A stretch of 64,000 nt of DNA from Flavobacterium sp. (GCA_029946065.1 JAQSDU010000014.1:553260-617259), one strand, 5' to 3'. Shown: positions 23,122-33,002, counted from the first letter of the stretch. A program made the numbers and translations. Notes: generated by a model not told the origin, from the letters alone.

Positions 23122-25401
23122 CTAAATACAAATAGAAGATTTCGCACCAGTTGTAGGAAAAACGGTTCTTTTAATATTTACTTTGGAAAAGTTTTTCTCT
23201 CCTTCTATAATCTTAATGCATTGATTTGGCGGAATGTTTTTAAACACTTGCTTCTTCTGGTTTTTTGGCCAGATAATTTCAATTTGATCGATGATGGTTG
23301 CTTGTCCAATCCCGATTTCTCTTCTCAAAGCCGATGCTCCAAAACTCCCGCCAGAATTTACAATCCTGAACACAGATCTGGAAACACCATTTTCTTTGAA
23401 ACTGACTTTTATTTTTGCTCCAATAGCCGAACGGTTACTATCTGTGCCTTCTAATTGTAATTTTATCCATCGGTTGTCATTTTGTCCGGGGTTCAGGTAT
23501 AAAGAATTGTTGAAAGCATCTCCTTTATAAGCACCTCCTACTTCTATAAAAATATCGGTATTACCGTCATTATCTAAATCGTTAAACGCCACTCCATGCC
23601 CTTTTTGCAAATTTCCTACACGGCCGGAAACGGTGACATCTGCAAATTGCCCATCGCCCATATTCCTAAATAATTTATTGGGTGCCAATGACTTATAATC
23701 AGGATTTCCTGTACCAAGGTACATGTCTAAAAAACCGTCATTATCAATATCTCCAAAATTGGCCCCCATTGAAAATACGCTTCTGTTCAGTCCTGCCGCT
23801 TTAGAAACATCCGAGAACGTTCCGTCATGGTTATTATGATACAAATACATTTTACTACCATCATTAGCAATACCGAGTTCTTCCTTAGCAATATTACCGG
23901 AAATAGACCCTTCAAACTTATAACCGCATACAAAAATATCCTGCCAGCCATCGTTGTCATAATCCCAAAACCATGTAGGAAAGGTGAGTGCATTGATTCC
24001 TGCTAAACCTGCTTGGTCTGTAGCATCAATAAAGTGTGGAATACCATTTTTAACGCCGGTATTCTTTAATAATATTTTCCTTTTGTTCATGCCGGAAAGA
24101 AACAGATCGATATCGCCATCGTTGTCATAATCGCTCGATGTTACCCCTTTTACGTAACTCTTAACATCACATTTTGCGGCGTGGGCTACGTTTTTAAAGG
24201 TTCCGTCCTGGTTATTCATAAATAGTTCACAAGGGTACGACTCGCCAACAGACGACTCGTTGCCAATAAATAAATCCAAATAACCATCGTTGTTAAAATC
24301 ATTCCAGGCACCAGTTTGGGTCGGAAATTCAGAATACAATCCGCTCTTAGTAGTTACATCAGTAAAAGTACCATTGCCATTATTACGAAGTAATGAGTTA
24401 GGTTGCCTGCCATATTGATGCATCCATGCGCCTCTCAATACAAAAATATCAACGTCGCCATCATTATCATAATCGGCTTGTATCATATTCAGTCCCCCAG
24501 TGAAACGACCGAGCTCTGAAATTTTAGAATTATCTGTAAAGCCCCCTTTTGTATTGTTCTGATAATAGTGCATAGGCCCATCCAAACTCCAATTCGAAGT
24601 GATGATATCTAAATAATTGTCATTGTTAAAATCTTCAAGAATTACGCCGCCAGACATATTTCTGCTTTTTATCCCTAAGTTTGTGGCTACATCTGTAAAA
24701 GGTTTTATAGTATATGCCGAATTATCTTTATTTAGATTTGGAATAAGCCATTTTTTTGGAACATCTGTTGGATAGCCGCCCAAAGTCATGTAAGCAATAT
24801 TAAGTAGCCATCTTGATTCATAATCGTTAGGGTCGATATCTAATAGTTTCTTATAGACTTCAATTGCTTTTTGTGAGCCTTGCTGAATTGTATGGATACC
24901 CTTTTTTTGTATGGGCATGAGGCACGATTCTGCATTGTGATAATTAACGCAATTTTGTTTTTCAGCCAGTCGCATATAGGCAATAGCCAACAATTTTAGT
25001 GATTCTGGACTGTCTTTACCTCCCATCGCTCTCATTTTTGCAAGGGCACTTTCGATCATAGCTACCGACTCCGCTTCTCTTCCAAGCTTTAATAATGCAT
25101 CGCCTTTGTATAATTCATTGGATAATTTAAAAAAACCGTCATCCGAACTTTTAATAATAGAGTCGTAGTAAGCTACTTCTGCTTCTGTAGCAAATGCATT
25201 TTTTTTCACATTATACATCTTATACCTGGCTTCCAAAATCTTAACCATCTTGTCATTTGAATTCTCGCACGACTGTGTTACATTTAAAACTGTAAGAAGC
25301 AATAACAACAGTTTAAATTTCTTGACTGAAACTTTCTTAAGGTTAGACCGATTCGGTTTTTTTTCGCTGCAAAGCTTATGTGTAGTATTGCTCACCATCA
25401 T
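23122..25401 (-). CDS. CRTAC1-like lipoprotein: TPR region, FG-GAP repeats, C-terminal ASPIC/UnbV
   Basis: Exported protein of 759 aa. A 30-residue basic leader precedes the hydrophobic segment LLLLLLTVLNVTQSC, which ends in a plausible lipobox Cys. I see no later ATG that keeps the signal. Residues about 50-215 are helical and TPR-like (ALLKLGREAESVAMIESALA; LLNIAYMTLGG). FG-GAP/VCBS repeats follow at about 235-620 (LEDFNNDNYLDIITSNW; ADYDNDGDVDIFVLRG). The ASPIC/UnbV domain is about 640-735 (SAIGAKIKVSF; VNSGGSFGASALRREIGIG). Its start codon overlaps the stop of the haloperoxidase-like gene by 4 nt (25398-25401), implying translational coupling. Function unknown; the TPR part suggests a protein-protein contact, perhaps with the coupled enzyme. 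Confidence 0.87.
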   Translation of the reverse strand: MMVSNTTHKLCSEKKPNRSNLKKVSVKKFKLLLLLLTVLNVTQSCENSNDKMVKILEARYKMYNVKKNAFATEAEVAYYDSIIKSSDDGFFKLSNELYKGDALLKLGREAESVAMIESALAKMRAMGGKDSPESLKLLAIAYMRLAEKQNCVNYHNAESCLMPIQKKGIHTIQQGSQKAIEVYKKLLDIDPNDYESRWLLNIAYMTLGGYPTDVPKKWLIPNLNKDNSAYTIKPFTDVATNLGIKSRNMSGGVILEDFNNDNYLDIITSNWSLDGPMHYYQNNTKGGFTDNSKISELGRFTGGLNMIQADYDNDGDVDIFVLRGAWMHQYGRQPNSLLRNNGNGTFTDVTTKSGLYSEFPTQTGAWNDFNNDGYLDLFIGNESSVGESYPCELFMNNQDGTFKNVAHAAKCDVKSYVKGVTSSDYDNDGDIDLFLSGMNKRKILLKNTGVKNGIPHFIDATDQAGLAGINALTFPTWFWDYDNDGWQDIFVCGYKFEGSISGNIAKEELGIANDGSKMYLYHNNHDGTFSDVSKAAGLNRSVFSMGANFGDIDNDGFLDMYLGTGNPDYKSLAPNKLFRNMGDGQFADVTVSGRVGNLQKGHGVAFNDLDNDGNTDIFIEVGGAYKGDAFNNSLYLNPGQNDNRWIKLQLEGTDSNRSAIGAKIKVSFKENGVSRSVFRIVNSGGSFGASALRREIGIGQATIIDQIEIIWPKNQKKQVFKNIPPNQCIKIIEGEKNFSKVNIKRTVFPTTGAKSSICI

Positions 25402-26876
25402 TTGATCGATTTGTTACCTATATGCTCATTATAAAACTTCCATTCAGCATGGGCCACGTTTCTCCCTAATTTCAAACCTTCAATATTGTCGGCTTGAATA
25501 TGGTATCCGCCCATTACTCTGGAAATCCCTGCCATATTAGCGGTTTCGGTAAAAGTGTTGAATTTTAATATGACCTTTTTTCCTAAATTATTGGGTTCTG
25601 TCATCGCCCCGGCCACAAGCTCAGCGGATGAACCGAATGCGTCACTTCCAGTCCATAATTTTAAAGCTTCGGCACAACCGCCGCTTATCGTACTGTGTCC
25701 CGAAACATAACTTGGAAATGGCGGACATACAAAAGTGTCTGGAGAAAAAGGTGTCCACTCTTGCCCTTGCATCGCAACAGTTCCTTTTCCGGGTCCTCCC
25801 CAAGCATTAATTGGCTTACCACCATAATAATAGTGCACCAAAGCATAAGGTCTTGCCGAATCATAAAACATTTTTGTATCCCAACATGCAATAAAACAAT
25901 CCATTGCTGTTATTTGATTTAAAAAATACATTTTTACATCTTGGTCCAAGGTATGGTTATCTCGTACAGACACTTCTTGGGCAAATTTTAACCAGTGTCC
26001 GGCTTGCTGAACTGATTTTGGTCCATCTCTCATAAACTCAACAAGTGCTTTATTTTCATCTGTTAAATTGGCCTGCAATGCGATCACCTCATCCACTTCA
26101 TTTTTTAGTTGTTCTGAGCCAACCAAAGGCGGCGGCGGCGCACGAAATTGATCCCCGGATTGCAATCCAACGGGTTTTACTTTACCCCAGAAAGGCGTTA
26201 AACACGGAGGACAAAATTTCCCGCCTTTTCCATCAGAAAAATTTTTTGGCTGCCAATGATTAATATCATTCATCTTATCAACTGGATTTAGAGGTTTGTA
26301 TTTGGTGTAATCAAAATACAACACACCGTTAGAACCATCTTCTTCAGCGTATTGGTTAGCGCCATCTCCCTTTCTTGCTGCTATAACGTCCTTAGCTGCT
26401 AAATTTCCAATTCCTTCGGGAGTTTTAGGATCTAGAGATTTGTTGGTTGGATCGAGGCCGAGCTCTTTCATAAAGGAAGCGAACAACTCTTTATCACTAT
26501 AATAGTATTCGCAAAGCGCGCCATAAGCGGCATAACTTATAGCGATTTCTTTATTTCTCAGCGTTTGTTCTTTCCTTGGTCTTCTTTTAACCTCCTTGAG
26601 ATATACCGGAATAGCTTTTTCATCATAGCGGCTCCAAGCATCAAAAATAGCGACAAAAGTTAAACCCAACATACGCGACGTTACAGTTGGCCTTGGCCTA
26701 AATCTATCGGTATCATTAGCCGTCGCAGTAACAGCCATTGCGCCCCACTTATAGGCAATATTATTAATACCTACCGGCTCGCTAATTTTGTTTTTTATCT
26801 GATTATTTTGGGCGTGCAAACTTGCATTTAAAGTGCTAAATAACAACACCTTAAATAAAAATTTATAAATTTTCAT
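25398..26876 (-). CDS. Vanadium-dependent haloperoxidase / PAP2-superfamily enzyme
   Basis: Exported protein of 492 aa (signal about 1-22, ending LHAQ) with every vanadate/phosphate-pocket residue of the vanadium chloroperoxidase-PAP2 superfamily. KX6RP is at Lys335-Arg342-Pro343, SGH at Ser392-Gly393-His394 (PSYVSGHS), and SRX5HX3D at Ser452-Arg453-His459-Asp463. The enzyme could therefore oxidise halide with peroxide, or act as an acid phosphatase; the pocket is shared and sequence alone does not decide. Length is nearer to haloperoxidases than to small PAP2 phosphatases. It carries an unusual CPPC at 222-225. It is first in the minus-strand run and overlaps the next gene by 4 nt. I found no good promoter in the 160 nt upstream. 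Confidence 0.87.
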   Translation of the reverse strand: MKIYKFLFKVLLFSTLNASLHAQNNQIKNKISEPVGINNIAYKWGAMAVTATANDTDRFRPRPTVTSRMLGLTFVAIFDAWSRYDEKAIPVYLKEVKRRPRKEQTLRNKEIAISYAAYGALCEYYYSDKELFASFMKELGLDPTNKSLDPKTPEGIGNLAAKDVIAARKGDGANQYAEEDGSNGVLYFDYTKYKPLNPVDKMNDINHWQPKNFSDGKGGKFCPPCLTPFWGKVKPVGLQSGDQFRAPPPPLVGSEQLKNEVDEVIALQANLTDENKALVEFMRDGPKSVQQAGHWLKFAQEVSVRDNHTLDQDVKMYFLNQITAMDCFIACWDTKMFYDSARPYALVHYYYGGKPINAWGGPGKGTVAMQGQEWTPFSPDTFVCPPFPSYVSGHSTISGGCAEALKLWTGSDAFGSSAELVAGAMTEPNNLGKKVILKFNTFTETANMAGISRVMGGYHIQADNIEGLKLGRNVAHAEWKFYNEHIGNKSIK

Positions 26877-27036
26877 TGTGATAATTTTATATGGTTTTTA
26901 ATAGCTTCACTTTCAATTAATAATTAATTGCTATCTGTTAAATTTTAAATATCAGATCTTCAGTTGAAACTAAACATTTGATGCAAGAGCAAGATTAATC
27001 AATCAAGTCTTTTCATATTTAACATGAATAGGAGAA

Positions 27037-27576
27037 CTAAACCATATTTGGAGGAGGGTAATTCAACGTAAAATATCCGGAAAGCAGGACACTTTTCGGA
27101 TGGTATGATAGTATTGTTTCTGGATAAACCACTATAGTTGTAGCTATTGAAAAGCCTGGATTATTAGGGATATAATCATTAATAAAAGATTTTATTAATT
27201 TCTTGGTTGGGTGTTCTTTGCTTGAATCATTATCAAATAGTTGACTATTGACAATTTTTTTAAACTCACTTGTAAATGCCTTTTGATCTAAGTTCCGAAG
27301 GCAATAAAATTTTAAAACATTATTTTGTATTCTTTTCTTAAAAACATGGTAACTTATGTTTTCAAAAACCACATCTTCATTTACTTCGTCAAAACCAGAA
27401 TCAACAACGTAACCATAAGGATCAATTGCAACTTCAATTACTTCAAAATTTGAATTATCAGTATCCTCCATAGCATTCACCCACATTTGCTCTTGTTGTT
27501 CAGCAAATATCATATAAAAGCCTAGAACATTGTAGCACAAGCCTATAATTATAAAAAGTGATGCGATTCTCTTCAT
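27037..27576 (-). CDS. Hypothetical exported/membrane-anchored protein
   Basis: I do not recognise this 179-aa protein. It begins with MKRIASLFIIIGLCYNVLGF, a hydrophobic segment that is a signal peptide or N-terminal anchor. An acidic stretch (about 30-70) and a mixed alpha/beta region follow, and it ends in NYPPPNMV. The frame is clean, the start is standard and it overlaps no other gene, so I consider it real. It is isolated: 160 nt separate its stop from the haloperoxidase start and 258 nt separate its start from the SusD-2 stop. It may be an independent transcript inserted between two transporter operons. Confidence 0.65.
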   Translation of the reverse strand: MKRIASLFIIIGLCYNVLGFYMIFAEQQEQMWVNAMEDTDNSNFEVIEVAIDPYGYVVDSGFDEVNEDVVFENISYHVFKKRIQNNVLKFYCLRNLDQKAFTSEFKKIVNSQLFDNDSSKEHPTKKLIKSFINDYIPNNPGFSIATTIVVYPETILSYHPKSVLLSGYFTLNYPPPNMV

Positions 27577-27768
27577 TTTAGAAAGTAAGACTTCGAGGTC
27601 GAACTAATTAAATTATTAAAATGTATTTACCGAGGAATATATAATTAGATACAAAAATTTGTACTTTTTTTTCTATATCTTGATTGGTCATAAATTGCGC
27701 AAACCTATTAATAGGCTTGAGAAAGCGCATCTCACCGAAATATTATCAATAACACAAATTTGAGCAAT

Positions 27769-27793
27769 AAACAGCGCATTTTATGCGCTGTTT
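27769..27793 (-). terminator. Hairpin after SusC-SusD pair 2
   Basis: Perfect 11-bp inverted repeat (AAACAGCGCAT / ATGCGCTGTTT) around a 3-nt loop, 41 nt after the SusD-2 stop. On the minus strand the 3' arm ends in TTT but no long T-run follows, so it may terminate or simply protect the 3' end. Confidence 0.55.
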
Positions 27794-27834
27794 AAACTCA
27801 AACAAAATCAAATTACTAACTAAACTCAAATTAT

Positions 27835-29331
27835 TTAATACCCAGGATTATTAGCACTTGCTGGTATATTAGGGTTACTGGATGTTTCTCTGTTAGGTAT
27901 AGGCCATAACTCACTTTTACCTGCTTGAAAACCAGTACCTGCTAATTCTGTACTTGCGAGACCCCATCTCATAATATCATCAAAACGAAGTTGCTCACCA
28001 GCGAATTCTACTTTGCGTTCGTGAACAATTGCAGCAAATACAGCTTCTTTTGTAGTAGCAATATTAGTGGTTAAACCGGCTCTCGTTCTAACTTGTGTAA
28101 TATAATCTATAGCTGCAGTTTGAGAACCACCAGCTCTTTGGTTTTCGCATTCTGCCTTCATAAGCAGTACATCTGCATAACGCATTACCCTGAAGTTGAT
28201 GCTTGATTGAAATCCTTCATCCAGTTTTTTATAGTAGTTTTGGTATTTTTTCCAACCTGCTCTTCTAAGACCTGCAGATGTACTAAAATTTTCTGGCGTC
28301 ATCGTGGCTGTTCCTCCAGTTAAGTATGTAGATCCGGGCACATAAAAAGTATCGCCATAACGCGCATCACCTGCCTCATACGAATCTAGGAGATTATCTG
28401 ATGGATAAACATTATACCAACTAAGGTTGCCATATTCCTGACCTCTAAGCGTTGACTCGGCAAAACCAGTTCCGCCACTATCTCCGCTAGCATCCCACAT
28501 ATTACCAGTACCTAAGTTAGCATCAAATTCAATTTCGAAGATTGATTCTACTCCATGTTCTGTTTCTTCCATAAAGTTATTGTAAAAATTACCAGGAGCC
28601 TCAAGGCTAAATCCAGTAACTTGATTGAAAGCTGTTAACGCTTCGTCGTACTTTTTTTGGTACAGCAATACTTTTCCAAGTTGGGCATAAGCAGCTTCTT
28701 TAGTTGCTCTTCCAGGTTGCTCTCCACTTTTTGACAAAAGATTTTGTGCAGCAAATGTAAGGTCTTCCTCAATCAGCGCATAAACTTCCGACTTAGGACT
28801 TCTTGCAACACCTTCGATAGTTCCAGTACGATAAATTGGCAAATCGCCAAAACGCTTAACTAAAAGAAAATAATAGTAGGCTCTTAAAAAGTGAGCTTCT
28901 CCTAAAAATTTGTTTTTCTTTTCTTGAGATAAAACCGACTCTGACAACGCATTGATTTTTTCCTCGTTGTCCAATACAAAATTGGACCTTGAAATCCCGG
29001 TGAAACATGATTCCCAATAATACTGAATAATATCGCTACCTGCGTTAAAAGAAAAATCCGAAAATGGTTTTTTATTACCCTCCAATTGTGGATTTCCTAA
29101 AGCATCATGACCCATAAGATCCATCGCAAAGAAATAGTTCCTTGAATAAAGTCCTCTTGTTTGCAAGTTGGCATAACACGCATTTATGGAAGACTGCACT
29201 TGCGCCTCTGTTTTAAAGAAAGTCTCAGGGGATAATGTATTTGGATTCGTCAACTGATCGCCTGTCTCGCAGGCATTTATTATTACAATTCCGGTCAATA
29301 CCGCTACTAAATATTTAATTTTTTTCATCAT
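27835..29331 (-). CDS. SusD/RagB-family nutrient-binding lipoprotein (pair 2)
   Basis: SusD-like surface lipoprotein of 498 aa. The signal MMKKIKYLVAVLTGIVIINAC gives a lipidated Cys at 21. The family core includes TPETFFKTEAQVQSSINACYA-type N-terminal helices (here LSPETFF), AHFLRAYYYFLLVKRFGDLP and the C-terminal VMRYADVLLMKAECENQ, with ERKVEFAGEQLRFDDIMRWG near the end. It starts 8 nt after the SusC-2 stop and is followed by a hairpin at 27769-27793, so the operon appears to contain only the pair. The SusC-2 promoter resembles that of the GH8-led xylan operon, so its ligand is likely a xylan-derived oligosaccharide. Confidence 0.95.
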   Translation of the reverse strand: MMKKIKYLVAVLTGIVIINACETGDQLTNPNTLSPETFFKTEAQVQSSINACYANLQTRGLYSRNYFFAMDLMGHDALGNPQLEGNKKPFSDFSFNAGSDIIQYYWESCFTGISRSNFVLDNEEKINALSESVLSQEKKNKFLGEAHFLRAYYYFLLVKRFGDLPIYRTGTIEGVARSPKSEVYALIEEDLTFAAQNLLSKSGEQPGRATKEAAYAQLGKVLLYQKKYDEALTAFNQVTGFSLEAPGNFYNNFMEETEHGVESIFEIEFDANLGTGNMWDASGDSGGTGFAESTLRGQEYGNLSWYNVYPSDNLLDSYEAGDARYGDTFYVPGSTYLTGGTATMTPENFSTSAGLRRAGWKKYQNYYKKLDEGFQSSINFRVMRYADVLLMKAECENQRAGGSQTAAIDYITQVRTRAGLTTNIATTKEAVFAAIVHERKVEFAGEQLRFDDIMRWGLASTELAGTGFQAGKSELWPIPNRETSSNPNIPASANNPGY

Positions 29332-29339
29332 ATCTTTTA

Positions 29340-32300
29340 TTAGAATGTAACATTAAGTCCAACAATTACTGACTTTGGTTGTGGATACCTTCCCAAATCA
29401 ATACCTGCTGAATTTGCATTGCCATCTGCACGTGCAATTTCAGGGTCTAAACCAGAATATTTGGTAATGGTAACGAGATTTTGACCGCTTAGATAGAACC
29501 TTATCTTGTCAAAATATTTCTTAAACATATCGCCGGATAAGGTATATCCAATTGTGATGTTTTTTAACCTTGCATAAGACCCATCTTCAATATAACGTTG
29601 ATTTGCTGACGACCAGTTGATGTCTGCACCCTGAGCCCTTGGCAAAGTCGCTGATGGATTTGTAACTACGCCATTCTCAACGATTGCTCTATTATTTATG
29701 ACCTCGGTACTAACGTTAAACAAACGGTTCATACCAGTTAAATCAAATTTATTTGCGTTAAAAACATCATTCCCTTGAACGCCTGATATAAAGCAATTAA
29801 AATCGAAATTTTTATATGCTGCATTAAGATTGATACCATAAGTAAAATCCGGATATGGATTCCCTATATTGGTTTTGTCATCTGAATTGATAATCTTATC
29901 GCCGTTGCGATCAATAATCTTGATATCGCCCGGTTGTATCGCAGTCTGTCCTGGACCAAAAACAGCATCTACTTCTGCTTGGTTCTGATAAATACCATCT
30001 GTTTGATAGCCATAAAAATAGTATGCTGGCTGCCCTACTTCGAGTCTTGAAAAATTCTCTAAACCTGCTCTAGGTGATGGACCTCCTAAAATACTTGTCA
30101 CTCCTGGTGCCAAACTGGTTACCTCGTTTTTATTTGTACCGATATTAGCAGTCGCTGACCATGTAAAATCGCCTTTGGTATCATTGTAACCCAAAGTTAG
30201 TTCGAAACCCGATCCTTTTACCTCACCAACATTCTGAATTTGACTGCCTCCGCCTGCAGATCCAACAGACGCTGCCAATGGAACTGCCACTAGAATGTCA
30301 CTAGTTTTACTTTTAAAATATTCAAACGATGCTGTAACCCGTTCGTCAAAAAGTCCGACATCCAACCCAATGTTTGTGGCTTGATTTGATTCCCACTTCA
30401 AGTTTGGATTAGGAGCAGTACCTAATGAAACACCTGGTGCATTTGCGCCACCAATCGGGTAGTTATAATCAGCAGCCAACGTAGCACTGTACTGATAGTT
30501 GGCAATCCTATCGGTACCTGTAGTTCCAGTACTTACTCTAAATTTCAAGGTGCTGAATGACGAGTTTGCCATAAAACTTTCTTTTGAAATATTCCAGCCT
30601 GCAGCGACCGAATAGAAGTTACCCCATGGATAATTCGCTCCGAAACGTGAAGAGTAGTCTCTACGTCCTGACACCGCAAATAGGTATTTTTCATCGTAGT
30701 CGTAGTTAACACGCGCTACATATCCAATGTTTTTTTCAACCTCGTTAGAAGAACTTAAACTTACTTGGTTGTTTCTAACTTGATCTATTTCGTCCGAAAT
30801 TTCATATCGACTTGCAGCCGCTATCGTCCGAAATTTTACATCGATATTCGAAATAAGACCTAATACCTCAAGATTGTGTTTTTGCGCAAAAGTCGTTTTA
30901 TAGGTAAGACTGTTATCCATTACAATCGTTTGACCCTGGTTATTTGTTTCAGCGGTCGTAGAATATGCTTGTACGTGCGCTGAGCCATCAGCATAGCTTG
31001 GAACAAACGTATGGTCTCTGGTTTGATAATAATCTAATGCAACTTGTGATCTGAATTTTAATCCTTTGTATATCTCCAACTCGCCGAAGACATTACCAAT
31101 GATAGATGTACTGTTGATTCTTTGGTATCCGTTATTGGCTACACGCACAGGGTTTTCTGCGTCGTTACCATCGACAGCGCTTGGTCCCTGATATCCTCCT
31201 ATGTTATTTTCGTTGTAGATAGGTAGATAAGGTGCGCTTTTAATTGCATGCTCTAACAATGTTCTACCTCCTGCAGCACGCTCAGGAGCGGTCTTGCTAA
31301 AAGATACTCCGATATTACTACCAACTTTTATTTTGCCTATATCCTGGGTATTGTTAGCCCTGAAAGAGTACCTTTCGAAACCTGTTTGAATAAGAGCACC
31401 ATCTTGCTTCTGATATTCAGCAGAATAACGACCAGTTGAAGTATCTGTTCCATTTGAGAAACTGACGTTGTAATCTTGTAATGCACCTGTTTGAAAAATT
31501 TGGTCTTGCCAGTCAGTGTTGTTATTACCGAATTCTGCCGCCCTTACCGTCAAATCACTTCCTAAATCACTAGCATATTGCAAGTATTGTGCTGTATTTA
31601 GTACGCTATATCTTTTGGTAACTTTCTGAAAGCCTGTGTAGGTGTTGAAAGTGAGTTGCCCTTTGCCTTTTTTTCCTTTTTTAGTAGTCACTAAAATAAC
31701 ACCACTTCCACCTTTCGAACCGTAAAGCGCAGTTGTCGACGCGTCTTTCAGAACTGATATGCTTTCTATATCATTAGGACTTATCCCTGAAAGATTGCCG
31801 ACTAAAACACCGTCAATAACATATAATGGAGAACTGTTACTTATTGTCGCCAAACCACGTATCTGTACCGTAGGACTGCTTCCGGGAGCACCGTTAACAA
31901 CGCTAACACCCGCAGCTCTACCTTGCAAAGCTGATTCAGCATTAGTAATAGGTAACGCTGCGATATCTTTTGCACCAACTGTCGAAACAGCTCCTGTCAC
32001 TTTGGTTCGTTTTTGTGAACCATAGGCCACAACCACTACATCTGCTAAAGCCTGTGCAGCTTCTTCTAATTTGACATTAATTGTTGTTTGATTTCCTACC
32101 GAAATCGATTGCGAAGCTGTACCGATAAAAGAATACGTTATTTTGTCTGTAGCTTTTACTCCAGTCAAATTGTATTTTCCATCAAAATCCGTTGTTGCGC
32201 CATTTGTAGTACCCACTACATTAACACTTACTCCCGGTAACGGCGAACCCGAGGAGTCGGTAACCACACCTTGTATGGTTTTTGTTTGTTGCGCCATCAC

Positions 32301-32357
32301 ACCGTGTGTGCTAATCATCAACAAAGCGATTATTACAAATTTTAATTTTAACATCAT
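29340..32357 (-). CDS. SusC/RagA-family TonB-dependent receptor (pair 2)
   Basis: Complete SusC transporter of 1005 aa. A signal peptide (LLMISTHGVMAQ) is followed by a carboxypeptidase-like domain (IQGVVTDSSGSPLPGVSV). The plug has the TonB-box region VVVVAYGSQKR, VQIRGLATISNSSPLYVIDG and ISVLKDASTTALYGSKGGSG. The barrel closes with KSVIVGLNVTF. It is the first gene of a two-gene operon with SusD-2. A promoter and operator-like repeat lie at 32711-32745, giving a leader of about 353 nt, unusually long and very AT-rich. The sequence is only distantly similar to SusC-1 outside family motifs. It probably imports xylo- or arabinoxylo-oligosaccharides, judging from the shared control element and neighbours. 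Confidence 0.96.
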   Translation of the reverse strand: MMLKLKFVIIALLMISTHGVMAQQTKTIQGVVTDSSGSPLPGVSVNVVGTTNGATTDFDGKYNLTGVKATDKITYSFIGTASQSISVGNQTTINVKLEEAAQALADVVVVAYGSQKRTKVTGAVSTVGAKDIAALPITNAESALQGRAAGVSVVNGAPGSSPTVQIRGLATISNSSPLYVIDGVLVGNLSGISPNDIESISVLKDASTTALYGSKGGSGVILVTTKKGKKGKGQLTFNTYTGFQKVTKRYSVLNTAQYLQYASDLGSDLTVRAAEFGNNNTDWQDQIFQTGALQDYNVSFSNGTDTSTGRYSAEYQKQDGALIQTGFERYSFRANNTQDIGKIKVGSNIGVSFSKTAPERAAGGRTLLEHAIKSAPYLPIYNENNIGGYQGPSAVDGNDAENPVRVANNGYQRINSTSIIGNVFGELEIYKGLKFRSQVALDYYQTRDHTFVPSYADGSAHVQAYSTTAETNNQGQTIVMDNSLTYKTTFAQKHNLEVLGLISNIDVKFRTIAAASRYEISDEIDQVRNNQVSLSSSNEVEKNIGYVARVNYDYDEKYLFAVSGRRDYSSRFGANYPWGNFYSVAAGWNISKESFMANSSFSTLKFRVSTGTTGTDRIANYQYSATLAADYNYPIGGANAPGVSLGTAPNPNLKWESNQATNIGLDVGLFDERVTASFEYFKSKTSDILVAVPLAASVGSAGGGSQIQNVGEVKGSGFELTLGYNDTKGDFTWSATANIGTNKNEVTSLAPGVTSILGGPSPRAGLENFSRLEVGQPAYYFYGYQTDGIYQNQAEVDAVFGPGQTAIQPGDIKIIDRNGDKIINSDDKTNIGNPYPDFTYGINLNAAYKNFDFNCFISGVQGNDVFNANKFDLTGMNRLFNVSTEVINNRAIVENGVVTNPSATLPRAQGADINWSSANQRYIEDGSYARLKNITIGYTLSGDMFKKYFDKIRFYLSGQNLVTITKYSGLDPEIARADGNANSAGIDLGRYPQPKSVIVGLNVTF

Positions 32358-32710
32358 ATTAATTTATTTTGGTTAGTTTGAATTAATTAATTGGTGATAA
32401 ATCGTTGTTTCCTATATTAAGTGTCTTATTGGTAATCTATTTTTTATCTTTCTTAATTTAAAAAAACTTCGATACTCTTTTTTTCAATTTATGTCTTATC
32501 AATTAATATTATTATAATTTACATATTGAATTGAAAGAGTGGTTCTGTAAGTAAAATAAAGTTTCATGTCATACTTTAATTGGTTTAAGTTGTTAATACT
32601 CTTTTTCTATTAATTATAGTAAATTGTTAAAAGTGGTATAAAGACTCATTGCTTTTATTGATTAAATAACTACAACGATGTTGTTAAGTTTTAATAGCGT
32701 ATTTAAATTT

Positions 32711-32745
32711 CAAAACATATCTTGTGGTCACGATGACAATATTAC
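32711..32745 (-). promoter_or_regulatory. Promoter plus GTCA-N3-TGAC operator for SusC-SusD pair 2
   Basis: On the minus strand TTG (32739-32737) precedes TATGTTTT(G) at 32719-32711, a 7/8 match to TAnnTTTG. GTCACGATGAC lies at 32727-32737. Counting from the CAAA of the -7 element, the repeat starts 16 nt away, exactly as at 10237-10271, and GTCACnATGACAATAnTAC is common to both. The repeated spacing argues for a shared regulator; binding itself is inferred. Confidence 0.65.
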
Positions 32746-33002
32746 TAATAATTTTCGACTTACCAAATTATTTGGTTAAAAAAAACACTATGTGGAAAAA
32801 AAATACTAAATAATTATTTAAACCGTAAAACAATCGAAAAATGCAAATTATTTAAATACCTATATTTAACAGTACCGCGCAATGATTGAGAAAACTTCAA
32901 TTTTAATTTTAATTCAAAGAATATTGCCAAAAGCCCAAATAGTAAATAAGAATAAATAGGAAGTTTCTTAGCGTGTATTTAATGCTTTTTTGTTTAAAAC
33001 AC

